Shown: in pieces, positions 1-10,274 of the stretch
Layout of the letters: each line of letters begins with the position of its first letter
Numbering within the stretch: the stretch's first letter is position 1
From: an uncultured Acidimicrobiaceae bacterium
GTDB lineage: Bacteria > Actinomycetota > Acidimicrobiia > Acidimicrobiales > Poriferisodalaceae
Length of the DNA: 44,902 bases
NCBI GenBank assembly: GCA_913020735.1
Contig: CAJWBN010000003.1
Location: 1-44,902 of the forward strand
Direction of reading: 5' to 3'
Notes under the pieces: generated by a model
Told to the model about the DNA's origin: nothing
Database searches by the model: none
What the model saw: only the letters and a program-made list of their open reading frames with translations
Translations under genes and position numbers: made by a program

Positions 1-231
1 CGCTACGGCTTCTGTGGTTGGGGCAACATCGGTTTGCTGATTGGTGTTTTGGTCAGACGGTTTTGGTTTGGTCGTCGTAGAGGTCATTGCCTGCTGATCT
101 GATGGTTGGGCTCGCACAGGAGTCGTTTCACGGGCCACAAAGATGGCTTTCTCAGCTTCAGGCCCCGCGCACGCGACAGTTAGAGTCAGCAGAAAAGCGA
201 CATTGGCAACAAAAATGTAACGGCGGTACAC
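1..231 (-). CDS. Putative secreted lipoprotein, truncated at window start
   Basis: Reverse strand reads in frame VYRRYIFVANVAFLLTLTVACAGPEAEKAIFVARETTPVRAQPSDQQAMTSTTTKPKPSDQNTNQQTDVAPTTEAVA from a GTG at 231 to position 1; hydrophobic signal plus lipobox (TVAC) then Thr/Pro/Gln-rich linker. Absent from the ORF track because it is open at the edge. Confidence 0.5.
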   Translation of the reverse strand, partial: MYRRYIFVANVAFLLTLTVACAGPEAEKAIFVARETTPVRAQPSDQQAMTSTTTKPKPSDQNTNQQTDVAPTTEAVA

Positions 232-268
232 GGCGGCTGAGTCTACGTTGCCGACTAGCGTGCAACTG

Positions 269-1012
269 ATGTACAGCTTCGTTCGCGAACCTAAATGGAT
301 AGCTGGACACGTCTTAACATTGATGCTGCTGATTGCTTTCGTGTGTGCAGGTGTTTGGCAGTTCGGACGACACCAGGAACGAAGTGAACGTAACGACACC
401 GTTTTGGATCGATCTAACGATGAAGTTCTTGCCGAAGATGATCTTTTCGTGTCCAACAGCGATATCGAGTTTCGGCTGGTGCAGTTGAAGGGTCGCTGGT
501 CCAGCGACGACGCGGTACTGATACGCAATAGAAGCCACCAAGAAGTAGCCGGTTGTCATTTAGCTGTTCCATTAGTTCGCGATGTTTCGCGTGCAATTCT
601 TGTGACCGTTGGATGGCTTCCTCAAAGTTCATGCAATGTCGAAGAATTTGAGCTTCCGACGGAACAAGTTTCGGTTACTGGCCGTGTACGACTCAGTCAA
701 AAACGCGGCGCAATTGGGGCACGGGACGCTTCGACCGGTGTCCTTAACTCCTTAGCTCGAACTGATGTTGGTCGAATAGATCAACAGGTTCCTTACTTAC
801 TGGCACCTGTTTATGTGGAATTAATTAGCAGTCAGCCTTCAGTGGTTGATGCCTTCCCGGTGGAGCCTCCGCCCACTCATCTTGGGCCTCATTTGGGCTA
901 CGCGGTTCAGTGGTTTCTATTTTTCGCAGTCGGGATAGTCGGTTATCCGCTCGTTTTGCGTCGACACGCCCGCAAGGGAGCGGCTGAGAACTTGGGACCT
1001 GTTGACGATTAA
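269..1012 (+). CDS. SURF1 family cytochrome oxidase assembly protein
   Basis: N-terminal TM then VWQFGRHQER; C-terminal HLGPHLGYAVQWFLFFAVGIVGYPLVLRR is typical of SURF1. Track ORF starts at 248; ATG 269 is more plausible. Confidence 0.85.
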   Translation: MYSFVREPKWIAGHVLTLMLLIAFVCAGVWQFGRHQERSERNDTVLDRSNDEVLAEDDLFVSNSDIEFRLVQLKGRWSSDDAVLIRNRSHQEVAGCHLAVPLVRDVSRAILVTVGWLPQSSCNVEEFELPTEQVSVTGRVRLSQKRGAIGARDASTGVLNSLARTDVGRIDQQVPYLLAPVYVELISSQPSVVDAFPVEPPPTHLGPHLGYAVQWFLFFAVGIVGYPLVLRRHARKGAAENLGPVDD

Positions 1013-2157
1013 ACGGCGGAAGCCATCCGTTCGACGATCATGGTGAGCATCTCGGGAGAGGTCGCAAAATTCAGCCGAACATAGCCAGTTCCTTCAATTC
1101 CGAAATCCAATCCGGAGTTGAGCGCAACTTTGCCTCGTGACATAAAGATCTCTGCAGGGTCATCTCCAAGGCCCAATTCGCGGCAGTCCAGCCAAGAGAG
1201 ATAGGTGGCTTGTGGGGGTCGATATCGAATCTGCGGGAGATGTTCCGTCAGCAACTCAGCTAATAGGTGGCGATTGTGATCAAGTCCTTCAACGAGGTCG
1301 GCTATCCAAGCATCTCCCTCTTCCCACCCGGCGACAGTAGCGACTTGTCCTAGCCCATTGATGCCGCCGATCATTCGCGGACGAATTTCCTTTAGTTGAG
1401 GTGAATACTGTCGCGATGAACTGTGTATGAAGGCCATTCTCAGGCCAGCCATGTTGAATGTTTTAGTTGCAGCCGTCAGGGTGACGGTTCGTTGCGCAGC
1501 AAGTTCGCTTATTGACGCGGTTGGAACATGCCGGTGAGGCGAATACACCAAGTCGCAATGAATTTCGTCGGAGATGACTAGGAGATTATTTCGTTCAGCT
1601 ATTTCGATGATCTGAGCTAAGTCGGCAGCGGTCATGACATATCCGCATGGATTATGGGGGTGGCATAGCAACAAAGCTGAGACGTTATCTCGCGCTGCCA
1701 CCTCATCTAAATGGTCAAAGTCCAATGCCCATCCGTCTTCGTTTTCCAACAAAGGATTTGCTACCCAGCCCCGCCCAGTGCCTTCAACGCTGGAATAGAA
1801 GGGGGGATAGACCGGTGTTTGCACCACTATCTCCGAACCTGGTGGCGTCAGGGTATGCAGAACCCATTCCAAACCTTGTATGACATCGTGGACTCTCATC
1901 ACATCTTCTGTGTCGACATTCCAACCAAAGGCAGTGTCCATTCGAGATTTGAATGCTTCTAACACAGGGATCGGCTCGTCGTAGAAGCCGTAGCCAAGTC
2001 CCCCTACCTCGATTCTTTCTATAACCGCTTCTTTAATGAAGTCAGGGACTTCCACATCCATATCGGCAACCCACGCAGACAAGACATCGTTGCCGTGGCG
2101 TTCCCATTTAATTCCAGGCCGGTTGCGCACCCGATCGAGGTTTAGATCAAAGATCAC
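1009..2157 (-). CDS. MalY/PatB-type PLP-dependent aminotransferase / cystathionine beta-lyase
   Basis: Fold-type I aminotransferase; CHPHNPCG, ISDEIHCDLVY, TAATKTFNMAGLR (PLP Lys) motifs. Confidence 0.88.
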   Translation of the reverse strand: MIFDLNLDRVRNRPGIKWERHGNDVLSAWVADMDVEVPDFIKEAVIERIEVGGLGYGFYDEPIPVLEAFKSRMDTAFGWNVDTEDVMRVHDVIQGLEWVLHTLTPPGSEIVVQTPVYPPFYSSVEGTGRGWVANPLLENEDGWALDFDHLDEVAARDNVSALLLCHPHNPCGYVMTAADLAQIIEIAERNNLLVISDEIHCDLVYSPHRHVPTASISELAAQRTVTLTAATKTFNMAGLRMAFIHSSSRQYSPQLKEIRPRMIGGINGLGQVATVAGWEEGDAWIADLVEGLDHNRHLLAELLTEHLPQIRYRPPQATYLSWLDCRELGLGDDPAEIFMSRGKVALNSGLDFGIEGTGYVRLNFATSPEMLTMIVERMASAV

Positions 2158-2180
2158 GACGGAATGCTACGTCGTGGCGA

Positions 2181-2930
2181 TCAATAAAGTCCGATCATTC
2201 GACCGGCAAGAGCGACAACAGCTGCGACGAGGACCGGTCGAATTATTTTTTCGCCTCCTCGTACCGCAATCCGCGCACCGATCCATCCACCTATTGCGAA
2301 ACCAACAGCTAGCACCACGGCGAAGCCCCAATCAACTTGACCTCTCACAATAAAGACAGGCAGCGCTATCGCCGTGAGGATGAAGATCACAACTACTTTG
2401 ACTGCGTTTGCGTTTACTAAATCCAGACCAGACTTTGATAAGGCAACGACGATGAGTAGGCCAACGCCGGCCTGAAAGGCACCTCCATATAGCCCGATCG
2501 CGAAAAAGATTGCGGCTGTTAGAGCTGGGTGCCAGTTGATTTGAGATCCAGAAGTCTTAGGGGGTCGCAAGCTAACTAATAACAGCGGAACCATCAGAAT
2601 GCCGAAAATTCGTTCAAAGGTTTCGTCTGTGACACTTGAAACAAGCAACGAACCGACCAACGACCCAATAGTCACCGGGAAAATGAGCCCTATAGCTCTC
2701 TTGAAGCCGCGGACACCTTCTTTGCGATAGCTAACGACGGATGAAGCGTTTTGTATCAGCACACCGAATCTGTTTGTCCCATTAGCTACTAATCCAGGTA
2801 AGCCAACAAACACGTTGAGAAGCGCGACCGTTAGAAGAGACCCGCCACCTGCCATGGCGTTGACTACTCCTGCCGCCACTCCGGCGGCTGCTACCAGCAC
2901 CGCGTCAATCAGTTCCATTACTGCAATCAT
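2181..2930 (-). CDS. TauE/SafE family sulfite exporter-like permease
   Basis: Multi-TM protein with AAGVVNAMAGGGSLLTVALL N-terminus typical of TauE/SafE. Confidence 0.85.
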   Translation of the reverse strand: MIAVMELIDAVLVAAAGVAAGVVNAMAGGGSLLTVALLNVFVGLPGLVANGTNRFGVLIQNASSVVSYRKEGVRGFKRAIGLIFPVTIGSLVGSLLVSSVTDETFERIFGILMVPLLLVSLRPPKTSGSQINWHPALTAAIFFAIGLYGGAFQAGVGLLIVVALSKSGLDLVNANAVKVVVIFILTAIALPVFIVRGQVDWGFAVVLAVGFAIGGWIGARIAVRGGEKIIRPVLVAAVVALAGRMIGLY

Positions 2931-3010
2931 TGCCTGTATTCACTCTGTAAATAGCACTACTTCAAAAATCTCTTCGTGAGTTAGGCCTCGAAACCTCTAC
3001 TCTCGGTGAT

Positions 3011-4099
3011 ATGACCGGTAACACCTTTGGTGAACAATTCCGTATTACTACTTTTGGTGAGTCCCATGGAGGGGGCGTCGGAGTCGTGATTGATGGATGC
3101 CCTCCCCGTCTTCAACTCGACGCGAGTGATATCCAGGTCGAACTTGATCGCCGGCGACCGGGTCAAAGTCGTCTCGTGACCCAACGAAATGAAGATGATC
3201 AAGTGGAAATCTTCAGCGGTTTGTTCGAAGGTCGTACATTGGGTTCCTCTATAGGGATGCTTGTGCGAAATGAAGATGCACGGTCCGGTGCTTACGAAGA
3301 AATGAAAGCTACCTATAGGCCAAGCCACGCTGACTGGACCACTGAAGCAAAGTATGGAATCAGAAATTGGCAGGGAGGCGGTCGAGCATCAGCTCGCGAA
3401 ACCATTGGTCGTGTTGCGGGTGGAGCGGTGGCACGCAAAGTCATCCAGGTAGTGGCTGGAATCGAAGTTGTTGGTTGGGTGAGCTCGGTCCAGAGCATCG
3501 AGGCCCAAGTTGATGACAGTGCGGTTTGTCGTGATGATGTTGAAGCCGACGCTACAAGGTGCCCTGATCCAGCCGCGGCTGCGTTGATGACTGAAGCAAT
3601 CGAGGCGGCGCGAAGGGACGGAAACTCGTTAGGAGGTGTCGTGACCTGCGTAGCCAGAAATATGGCTGTTGGGCTGGGGGAACCTGTTTTCGACAAGCTT
3701 GACGCTGACTTGGCTAAAGCTTTGATGTCACTTCCAGCGGCGAAGGGCTTTGAAATAGGCAGCGGGTTTGCTGGGACTTTGATGACTGGCCGCGAGCACA
3801 ACGACCCCTTCGTACCGGGATCAGATGGTCGTCCAGCTACGTCAACCAATAACAGCGGCGGAGTGCAGGGAGGCATCAGTAACGGGGAAGATCTCGTACT
3901 CAGGGTTGCCTTCAAGCCCACGGCCACAATTGCTTCCCCTCAACAAACCGTGAACCAAGACAATGAGCCTGTCACCTTGGCAGCTAAGGGCAGGCATGAC
4001 CCGTGCGTTCTCCCTCGAGCAGTTCCGATGGTTGAGGCAATGGTGTGTTTGGTATTGGCTGACCAGTTATTACGTCAAGAAGCTAACAAGGTCATGTGA
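3011..4099 (+). CDS. aroC: Chorismate synthase
   Basis: [67 protein letters not shown]. Confidence 0.97.
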   Translation: MTGNTFGEQFRITTFGESHGGGVGVVIDGCPPRLQLDASDIQVELDRRRPGQSRLVTQRNEDDQVEIFSGLFEGRTLGSSIGMLVRNEDARSGAYEEMKATYRPSHADWTTEAKYGIRNWQGGGRASARETIGRVAGGAVARKVIQVVAGIEVVGWVSSVQSIEAQVDDSAVCRDDVEADATRCPDPAAAALMTEAIEAARRDGNSLGGVVTCVARNMAVGLGEPVFDKLDADLAKALMSLPAAKGFEIGSGFAGTLMTGREHNDPFVPGSDGRPATSTNNSGGVQGGISNGEDLVLRVAFKPTATIASPQQTVNQDNEPVTLAAKGRHDPCVLPRAVPMVEAMVCLVLADQLLRQEANKVM

Positions 4100-4112
4100 T
4101 GCGATCTGCCGT

Positions 4113-4982
4113 CTATTCGTCTCGTTCTTCGCGCAAGAACTTTTGAAATTCGGCGGCAAGGTCATCGCCTGATGGCAAGTCTGTTTCATCTGCCCGGTCG
4201 GCTTCTTCTTCTAGCTGTCTGACGTATCCGATAATTTCAGAATCTTGTTCAACAGCGTCGCTAACCCGTTGCTCCCATTCCAAGACACTGGCATCCAAAT
4301 CGGTGTATCCGGTCGGAACGCCCGTAACTTTTTCGAATTCGGCAAGAAGAGCCCTTGTCCCCTTCGGGTTCGGAGGACCTGCCACGTAATGAGGCACTCC
4401 TACTCGGAGCGAAATGACTGGGAGGTCAGCGCTGTCTAATGCATCATGCAACGTGCCGATTATGCCGGTTGGGCCCTGGTAGCTCGGCCTATCGAGCCCA
4501 AGTCTCCGGGCAAGGTCAGCGCTGGCCGCGCTGCCTTTGACCGCTGACGGGCGTGAATGCGGGATCCCTGCAACCATAGCGCCGAGGGTGACAACCATTT
4601 CGCATCTTGTATCTTGAGCGATTTCAACTACTGAGTCACAGAATGTTCGCCAACGCATGCGGGGTTCAAGCCCTGAAAGAAGTACTAAATCATGAGGGAA
4701 GTCATTTTCGATCACGTGCGCATCTAGAGATGGCCATTTGATGCGTCGTTCTCCATCTTCCGCAATTTCGACGTGTGGTCGATTCTCTTGAAAATCGAAG
4801 AACTCTTCTGGGTCTATTCGCGCGACTCTCCTAGCCGCGTAGTGATCGACTATCCATTGAATGGCGCCGGTCGCGCATTCGCCAGCATCGAACCAACCTT
4901 CAAAAGCGACAACTAACAGTGGGCTTTGCAGACTGGGGGCCTCGTCCCATATGACTTCGGTCATGACACCACTATTGCGCAC
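4113..4982 (-). CDS. PAC2 family protein
   Basis: VIWDEAPSLQSPLLVVAFEGWFDAGECATGA and full-length similarity to the actinobacterial PAC2 family. Confidence 0.85.
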   Translation of the reverse strand: MRNSGVMTEVIWDEAPSLQSPLLVVAFEGWFDAGECATGAIQWIVDHYAARRVARIDPEEFFDFQENRPHVEIAEDGERRIKWPSLDAHVIENDFPHDLVLLSGLEPRMRWRTFCDSVVEIAQDTRCEMVVTLGAMVAGIPHSRPSAVKGSAASADLARRLGLDRPSYQGPTGIIGTLHDALDSADLPVISLRVGVPHYVAGPPNPKGTRALLAEFEKVTGVPTGYTDLDASVLEWEQRVSDAVEQDSEIIGYVRQLEEEADRADETDLPSGDDLAAEFQKFLREERDE

Positions 4983-5064
4983 GCGGGCACTTCATGGATA
5001 GCTAAGTGCGATTGAGCGACTGATTTGTTTTTCGAGCCAGACACGGCGTGACGTTGATAACAGA

Positions 5065-7113
5065 TCAAAAGGCAAGGAAAGACAGTGGTTTCATAGTCTT
5101 GAGGTCACTGCTCAGCACTCCTAGCGAGGACAGGGTGTGAAGTTGATCATCTATAACGAGCGACCGTTGAATCGTTCCTCGCCAGTCGTACTCAGACCAA
5201 CAATGTTGCCTTTCGACTTCTGTTTCGTTTTCGCGTTCTTCAATCCATCGTTGACATGTCACTTTGGGGTCGGACTTTAAATGAGTAATACGGCCACGTT
5301 CATCCAATGCTCGACCATTGAGTTCTAAAGCCACCGCTCCTGCGAACGCCTTCCCATCGGGGTTCGGTATCTGGTGCGTTACAACAGGCAACACGAAAAG
5401 ATCTTCAGCTGGCCAATGTAAGAAGGCTCGCGCGTTGTATTCAGTTTCGCTACTCCCGCCAGGTAGCTGCCATTGATCAATTCGGACTGGTTGTGAAAGA
5501 TCACTGATGTCGAACAATGAGACTTGAGTTCCTATAGTTCGCCCAGTCTCCAGGGCGTCTTGCCCAACCCCTATTAGGAGTTTGTCCGTTATGGGGTGGA
5601 GATACGCCGAATAGCCCATGATCTTGAGCTCTCCTAGGACTTTCGGAGACTGCGGTTGGGACAGGTCAACGGTGTACAGCGGATCGGTTTGGCGGAAAGT
5701 CACAACTGTTGCTAAATCCCCAAGAAACCGGACGGCATAAATTCTTTCACCTTTGCCAAGGTTGCCCACTCGGCCTATCTCAGTGAGTCCATCGTCGGTT
5801 TCTTGAAGGACGGTCACGTAGCTTTGGCTCGTGACTTCTTGTTCTGACGTCCACCATCCATGATCGGTGGTGGCTACACGCAGGTTGTCTTCAAATTCCG
5901 ACATCGAGTATTGGTTAAGGACGGTTCCTATTACCTGACCAGAACTCCGATACACCGTCCGGGTGGGGTCACTGATGTCGAACTTGTGAATTCGGGTACT
6001 TACTTTCGGTGGTTCCGAACTTATTGTCCCTTCTGTTCGCAGGTCTCGTTCGTCAACCCATTCAGTTGTAGCTACATACATGTTCTCTCTTGATGAATAA
6101 ACCGTTTGGCCGTCAGCAAGAACTGAGGTGCTGGCAATCTGCTCTTCAAATAGTTCTTCGTCGAGATCAACGGTGACGATGTTCAACATTTGTAGCCCAC
6201 TGTTTGAAGATGGGTGATAGACGCGTTCGCAGGACGTGAGCGTTCCTTCTTGGAGCAGTGCCCCGTCGCTGGTCTCCAAAACGAACCATGGAACCCAGTT
6301 ATCAACTGTGGACTCTTTGATTAGTTGACGATTCTTTTCTTCGGCTTCTCTCTCAGCTCTTAACCCTGATCCTTCTGGGTAAAACCATTCGAGGCCTGTT
6401 GGGCTGCTTTGAATGACGATTCGCGCAGAGTTATCTACTAGTCGACTGCTTATATAGCTTCCATCGATGTGAAGACGCCTAGTGACCTGAGGGGTGGGTT
6501 TGCTTATATCAACGCTAATTAGGGTTGTGATCGGGCTATACCAACCTGGTACACGGCTCACGGAACGTTTATGTGCTGTTGTTGTTTCGTGCATTTGACC
6601 GAATACCACGACTCGATCACCTGACAGGAACATATCTTGGGCCCAAAAGTTGTCGAACTGAAGTTCACCTGATTGGCGAAGCTGTTCACCGGTTGCATCT
6701 AGGACGCGGAGTTTGTTTTCAACTAGGGCAACGATTCTTTGCCCGTCGGTTTTTATGATGTCGGGTTCATCAACACCAGCTTCTTGAATGTTGGTGGTGC
6801 TGTATTGAGTTTTGGGGGCCGCTGTTGACTCGTCAGCTATTGCTTCCGCAGTGTCGCGCATCATTTCGGCTTCCATCGTTATTGGGAAGTACCCACCACC
6901 GACACCCCAAGGCCCGACCATGTCAAGAGCATTGGCTTTGACGTGGCGAAGGAAGGGGTCACATGATTCGAATGACGTCAAGGCAGAAGTAAGTTGAATT
7001 TGCGACGGCGACAGTGGAATTGATTGGTCCTGGCCCAACGCGTTGTCCCGACTATCCGCACCGCATGCACTTAGCGATAGCGAACATAACAACGCAATAA
7101 TCATTTTTTTCAC
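5065..7113 (-). CDS. Secreted beta-propeller domain lipoprotein (PF09826-like)
   Basis: Lipobox MIIALLCSLSLSAC; hallmark TTNIQEAGVDEPDIIKTDGQRIVALVENKLRVLDA. GTG start near 7113 preferred over the longer track ORF start at 7317. Confidence 0.82.
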   Translation of the reverse strand: MKKMIIALLCSLSLSACGADSRDNALGQDQSIPLSPSQIQLTSALTSFESCDPFLRHVKANALDMVGPWGVGGGYFPITMEAEMMRDTAEAIADESTAAPKTQYSTTNIQEAGVDEPDIIKTDGQRIVALVENKLRVLDATGEQLRQSGELQFDNFWAQDMFLSGDRVVVFGQMHETTTAHKRSVSRVPGWYSPITTLISVDISKPTPQVTRRLHIDGSYISSRLVDNSARIVIQSSPTGLEWFYPEGSGLRAEREAEEKNRQLIKESTVDNWVPWFVLETSDGALLQEGTLTSCERVYHPSSNSGLQMLNIVTVDLDEELFEEQIASTSVLADGQTVYSSRENMYVATTEWVDERDLRTEGTISSEPPKVSTRIHKFDISDPTRTVYRSSGQVIGTVLNQYSMSEFEDNLRVATTDHGWWTSEQEVTSQSYVTVLQETDDGLTEIGRVGNLGKGERIYAVRFLGDLATVVTFRQTDPLYTVDLSQPQSPKVLGELKIMGYSAYLHPITDKLLIGVGQDALETGRTIGTQVSLFDISDLSQPVRIDQWQLPGGSSETEYNARAFLHWPAEDLFVLPVVTHQIPNPDGKAFAGAVALELNGRALDERGRITHLKSDPKVTCQRWIEERENETEVERQHCWSEYDWRGTIQRSLVIDDQLHTLSSLGVLSSDLKTMKPLSFLAF

Positions 7114-7174
7114 GGAAGCTCCCACGTCACAGTGATTTCCCTTATAACGACCGGCAACCCCCGTTAGTTCCCTT

Positions 7175-7705
7175 TTAGAAGTTACGAAACAGTGACAAGT
7201 GGCAAGGTTCATTTCCCAAAGCTGTTTCCATTGACCAATCAATCCACCTACCCACAAGAGTGAATCCGGCTTGGCGGGCTGATTCATCAAGAATGTCGAC
7301 AGCGATCGGCTGAACATTGACGGTCAAGGTTTCGCCGTCAATGAACTCAATTCGTCGGTATTCAATGCCGTCAGCGCTAAGAATCACTGCTCTGTCAGTT
7401 TCCACCGCGAGGGCATGCACACCTCGTTCCACGGGGAGACAACCTTCAATCAGGAGTTCACATGACGACGAGCAGTAAGGCCATGGTGCTGAATTTCCTA
7501 TTTCGTCATCTAACCACATCACCAAGTCAGAGGGTTCTTCAGTAACTCCAAGACCAACATCAGCTATCGCCTCCCGTAGATGAGGCCGCCGAGTCCGGAG
7601 GACCACATCTTCATGTTCTCTATCTAGACACCACTGAGCGATATCTGAAACATCGGACATGTTCACCAAGTTAGCGAGAACATCAGGTCCTCGGACTGGC
7701 ATCAT
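7175..7705 (-). CDS. Conserved hypothetical protein
   Basis: 176-aa ORF in a coding-density gap; C-terminus (AVDILDESARQAGFTLVGRWIDWS...) vaguely methyltransferase-tail like. Confidence 0.55.
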   Translation of the reverse strand: MMPVRGPDVLANLVNMSDVSDIAQWCLDREHEDVVLRTRRPHLREAIADVGLGVTEEPSDLVMWLDDEIGNSAPWPYCSSSCELLIEGCLPVERGVHALAVETDRAVILSADGIEYRRIEFIDGETLTVNVQPIAVDILDESARQAGFTLVGRWIDWSMETALGNEPCHLSLFRNF

Positions 7706-7711
7706 CTATCC

Positions 7712-8392
7712 GTGAGACAAATACCTCATGGCACTTCGTTACGGACCGGGGAAGCGTGGGCCATCGCGTTCACATACTTCACCGTGGCTATCACCGTGTC
7801 GTTGGTCCACAGCACCGCTGGCACTCCTACCTGGGTGATCATCGCTGCAACTCTGCTTGTGAACTCGGCGACGGCAACTTTGGCTTACGCTGCGGTGACC
7901 GCGGCTGGGGGAAGTGTCGTTGCAGGTATCGCCGGGGGTTGGTTGACCTCAACGAGGTTTGGGGTACTTGCCGCTGCGTTAGCACCCCGATTGTGGCCGC
8001 AACGATGGAAACGCTCACTCGCCGCATTCTCTGCATTCGACCCGAACATCGCTTTAGCTAACCGAGAAGAAGAAGATGAAAATGTTCGCAGAGTCTACGT
8101 GGCAATGTCGCTTTGGTTGGTTCTTCCTTGGTGGCTTGGTGCTTCAATCGGGGCGGTCTTAGGAGACCTAGTGTCAGATCCCAAAGCTTTGGGTATGGAC
8201 GCTATGTTCCCTGCCTTGTTCATTGCGATTATCCGACCTCAATTAATAACTCAACGTGCCCGACTAATAGCCTTTTCGGGGGCAGCTATCGCGCTGGGAC
8301 TAGTTGAAATCTTGCCAGGCGGGTTACCTTTTCTTGTAGCAGCATTACCAGCCCTATTAGCTCTACGGGGCAGCGAAAGCGAGAACAGCTAA
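7712..8392 (+). CDS. azlC: AzlC-family branched-chain amino acid permease subunit
   Basis: Multi-TM protein with AFSAFDPNIALAN-type motif, followed in overlap by an AzlD-like protein. Confidence 0.75.
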   Translation: MRQIPHGTSLRTGEAWAIAFTYFTVAITVSLVHSTAGTPTWVIIAATLLVNSATATLAYAAVTAAGGSVVAGIAGGWLTSTRFGVLAAALAPRLWPQRWKRSLAAFSAFDPNIALANREEEDENVRRVYVAMSLWLVLPWWLGASIGAVLGDLVSDPKALGMDAMFPALFIAIIRPQLITQRARLIAFSGAAIALGLVEILPGGLPFLVAALPALLALRGSESENS

Positions 8393-8694
8393 TGCTGACT
8401 TGGGGCGTCGTCGCTGTCTTAGCTGTTGGTGTTTACGGCCAGCGAGCACTGGGAATGGCGCTTATCAATCCGGCGCGAATAAGCCATCGGAGTCGCCAAG
8501 TGTTGGCAATGGTGCCGCTATCTATTCTGTGCGCCGTGACGGCGTTACAGACATTTAGCACTCAAGGAGCATTAGTCCTGGATGCTCGGGTGGCAGGGAT
8601 TGCTGCAGCAGCAGCGCTGACTTGGAAACGAACGCCAATGTTTGTCGTGGTCATAGTGGCTGCAACAGTTACCGCTGCTATCCGACTCATTTAG
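8392..8694 (+). CDS. azlD: AzlD-domain protein
   Basis: ~100-aa, multi-TM, start overlaps azlC stop (taATG). Confidence 0.72.
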   Translation: MLTWGVVAVLAVGVYGQRALGMALINPARISHRSRQVLAMVPLSILCAVTALQTFSTQGALVLDARVAGIAAAAALTWKRTPMFVVVIVAATVTAAIRLI

Positions 8695-8722
8695 TGACTA
8701 CGTTTAATGATCTGAAGCCCTT

Positions 8723-9118
8723 ATGACTATTCAACCTCGGCATCCTCATTTACTGAAACTGGTTGACCCGCCGATCCTCGTGGGTCATAGGTGTATTACC
8801 TGTGAACGGATCGCTTTCCCCCCGGATCCCTACGGATGCGAAAAATGTGGCTCGCCTGCATCAAATTTCGAAAAATGGGATTTGCAGGCACGGGGATCTG
8901 TTCAGGCAGTAGCGACCGTGCATCGCCATCATCGACCTACACCGCCGACACCATTCACAGTTGGTGTTATTGAGTTGGTTGAGGGTCCAGTCGTGAAGGC
9001 AATCGTGGAAGGTGATGGCGTTGTTGTCGGCAGTTCAGTTGAAGGTTTCTTGGCACCGGAGGAACCAGATGACGCCGGCAATGTCATCGTGGATCTCCGT
9101 TTTCGGGTTACCCGATGA
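8723..9118 (+). CDS. Zn-ribbon/OB-fold (DUF35) protein
   Basis: CITCERIAFPPDPYGCEKCGS Zn ribbon followed by OB-fold; overlaps downstream thiolase (ATGA). Confidence 0.88.
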   Translation: MTIQPRHPHLLKLVDPPILVGHRCITCERIAFPPDPYGCEKCGSPASNFEKWDLQARGSVQAVATVHRHHRPTPPTPFTVGVIELVEGPVVKAIVEGDGVVVGSSVEGFLAPEEPDDAGNVIVDLRFRVTR

Positions 9119-10266
9119 ACGCGTCCAGCTTGCTGTCTACGCGGCCTGTTTTCGTTGTCGGAATAGGTTTACATCGATATCAGCGACGTAGCGATGAAAC
9201 ATACGTTTCATTGGGTTTGGCCGCTGTTCGTGAGGCCTTAAGCGACGCTGACGTGAGTTGGGCGGACGTTGATGCCGCATACACGGGGACTGCTTTGCTC
9301 GGAATGGGTGCGAGCAGAATAATGCTGAGCAAACTCGGCGCTACGGGCATCCCTATGACTCAGGTCGAAAACGCGTCAGCCTCGGGCTCCTCATCAGTAG
9401 CCCAGGCATGTTTGGAAGTTGCTTCAGGCCGATCCGATGTCGTAGTCGCGTTAGGTGTCGATAAACCTCGAGGTGGTTTAGGGGCTGCTCCTGGTGAAGC
9501 TGGCATCGCAAATCTCGAAGCTGGCTCTGTAGTGCCGTTCACTCATTTCGCTTTGCTCGCTTCGGAGTACATGAACTTGCATGGGGTATCAGATGAGCAG
9601 GTAGCGAAAGTCGCTGTAAAGAACCATAGGAACGGTTCTCAAAACCCTTTTGCTCAAAGGCAGAAGGTTCGAAGTCTTGAAGAAGTCCTGACCGAACCAA
9701 TCTCTGGGTCGTTGACGAGGTTGCAATGTTGTCCCGTGGGTGAGGGGGCAGCGGCGGTCATTATTGCTTCCGAAGAGGGAATTGAGCGGCTACGAATTGA
9801 TCGCTCTCGAGCGATGCAAGTTGTTGCTTCGGCAACAAAAACCGAAGGACTTTACGCTGAGGGCGTTGGCATCGATGCTGCTTTGACAGCCGAAACTGGC
9901 GCAGCTGCGTTCGAGGAAGCGGGCCTTGGGCCAACGGACCTCGACGTACTTGAGGTGCACGACGCCTTCGCTATCGAAGAGTTGTTGTATGCCGAAGCAT
10001 TGGGGCTTTGTCAGCCTGGCGAAGCTGCAGCACGTGTCGAGTCAGGTGATTTTGATATTGGTGGCAGTTGTGCGTTTAGTCCTTCGGGAGGATTGCTAGC
10101 GATGGGCCATCCGATCGGCCCTACTGGAGTTGGACAGGTCGCAGAGGTAGTGCGACAGTTACGAGGTGAAGCTGGCTCTCGGCAACAACCGAACGCCCGC
10201 GTTGGTATGGCTCATATGGTCGGAGTCGGTGCGGTTTGCGTGGTGCACATACTCCGCAAGCCGTAG
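9115..10266 (+). CDS. Thiolase-fold protein (SCP2/Ltp-like), nucleophile Cys replaced by Ser
   Basis: Thiolase fold with MGHPIGPTGVGQ His motif; ENASASGSS where ENACASGSS is expected. Confidence 0.88.
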   Translation: MNASSLLSTRPVFVVGIGLHRYQRRSDETYVSLGLAAVREALSDADVSWADVDAAYTGTALLGMGASRIMLSKLGATGIPMTQVENASASGSSSVAQACLEVASGRSDVVVALGVDKPRGGLGAAPGEAGIANLEAGSVVPFTHFALLASEYMNLHGVSDEQVAKVAVKNHRNGSQNPFAQRQKVRSLEEVLTEPISGSLTRLQCCPVGEGAAAVIIASEEGIERLRIDRSRAMQVVASATKTEGLYAEGVGIDAALTAETGAAAFEEAGLGPTDLDVLEVHDAFAIEELLYAEALGLCQPGEAAARVESGDFDIGGSCAFSPSGGLLAMGHPIGPTGVGQVAEVVRQLRGEAGSRQQPNARVGMAHMVGVGAVCVVHILRKP

Positions 10267-10274
10267 CTGGATTC

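Noticed and set aside
3313-3927. 204-aa minus-strand ORF inside aroC
   Set aside because: Low-complexity antisense ORF lying completely within a clear chorismate synthase gene.
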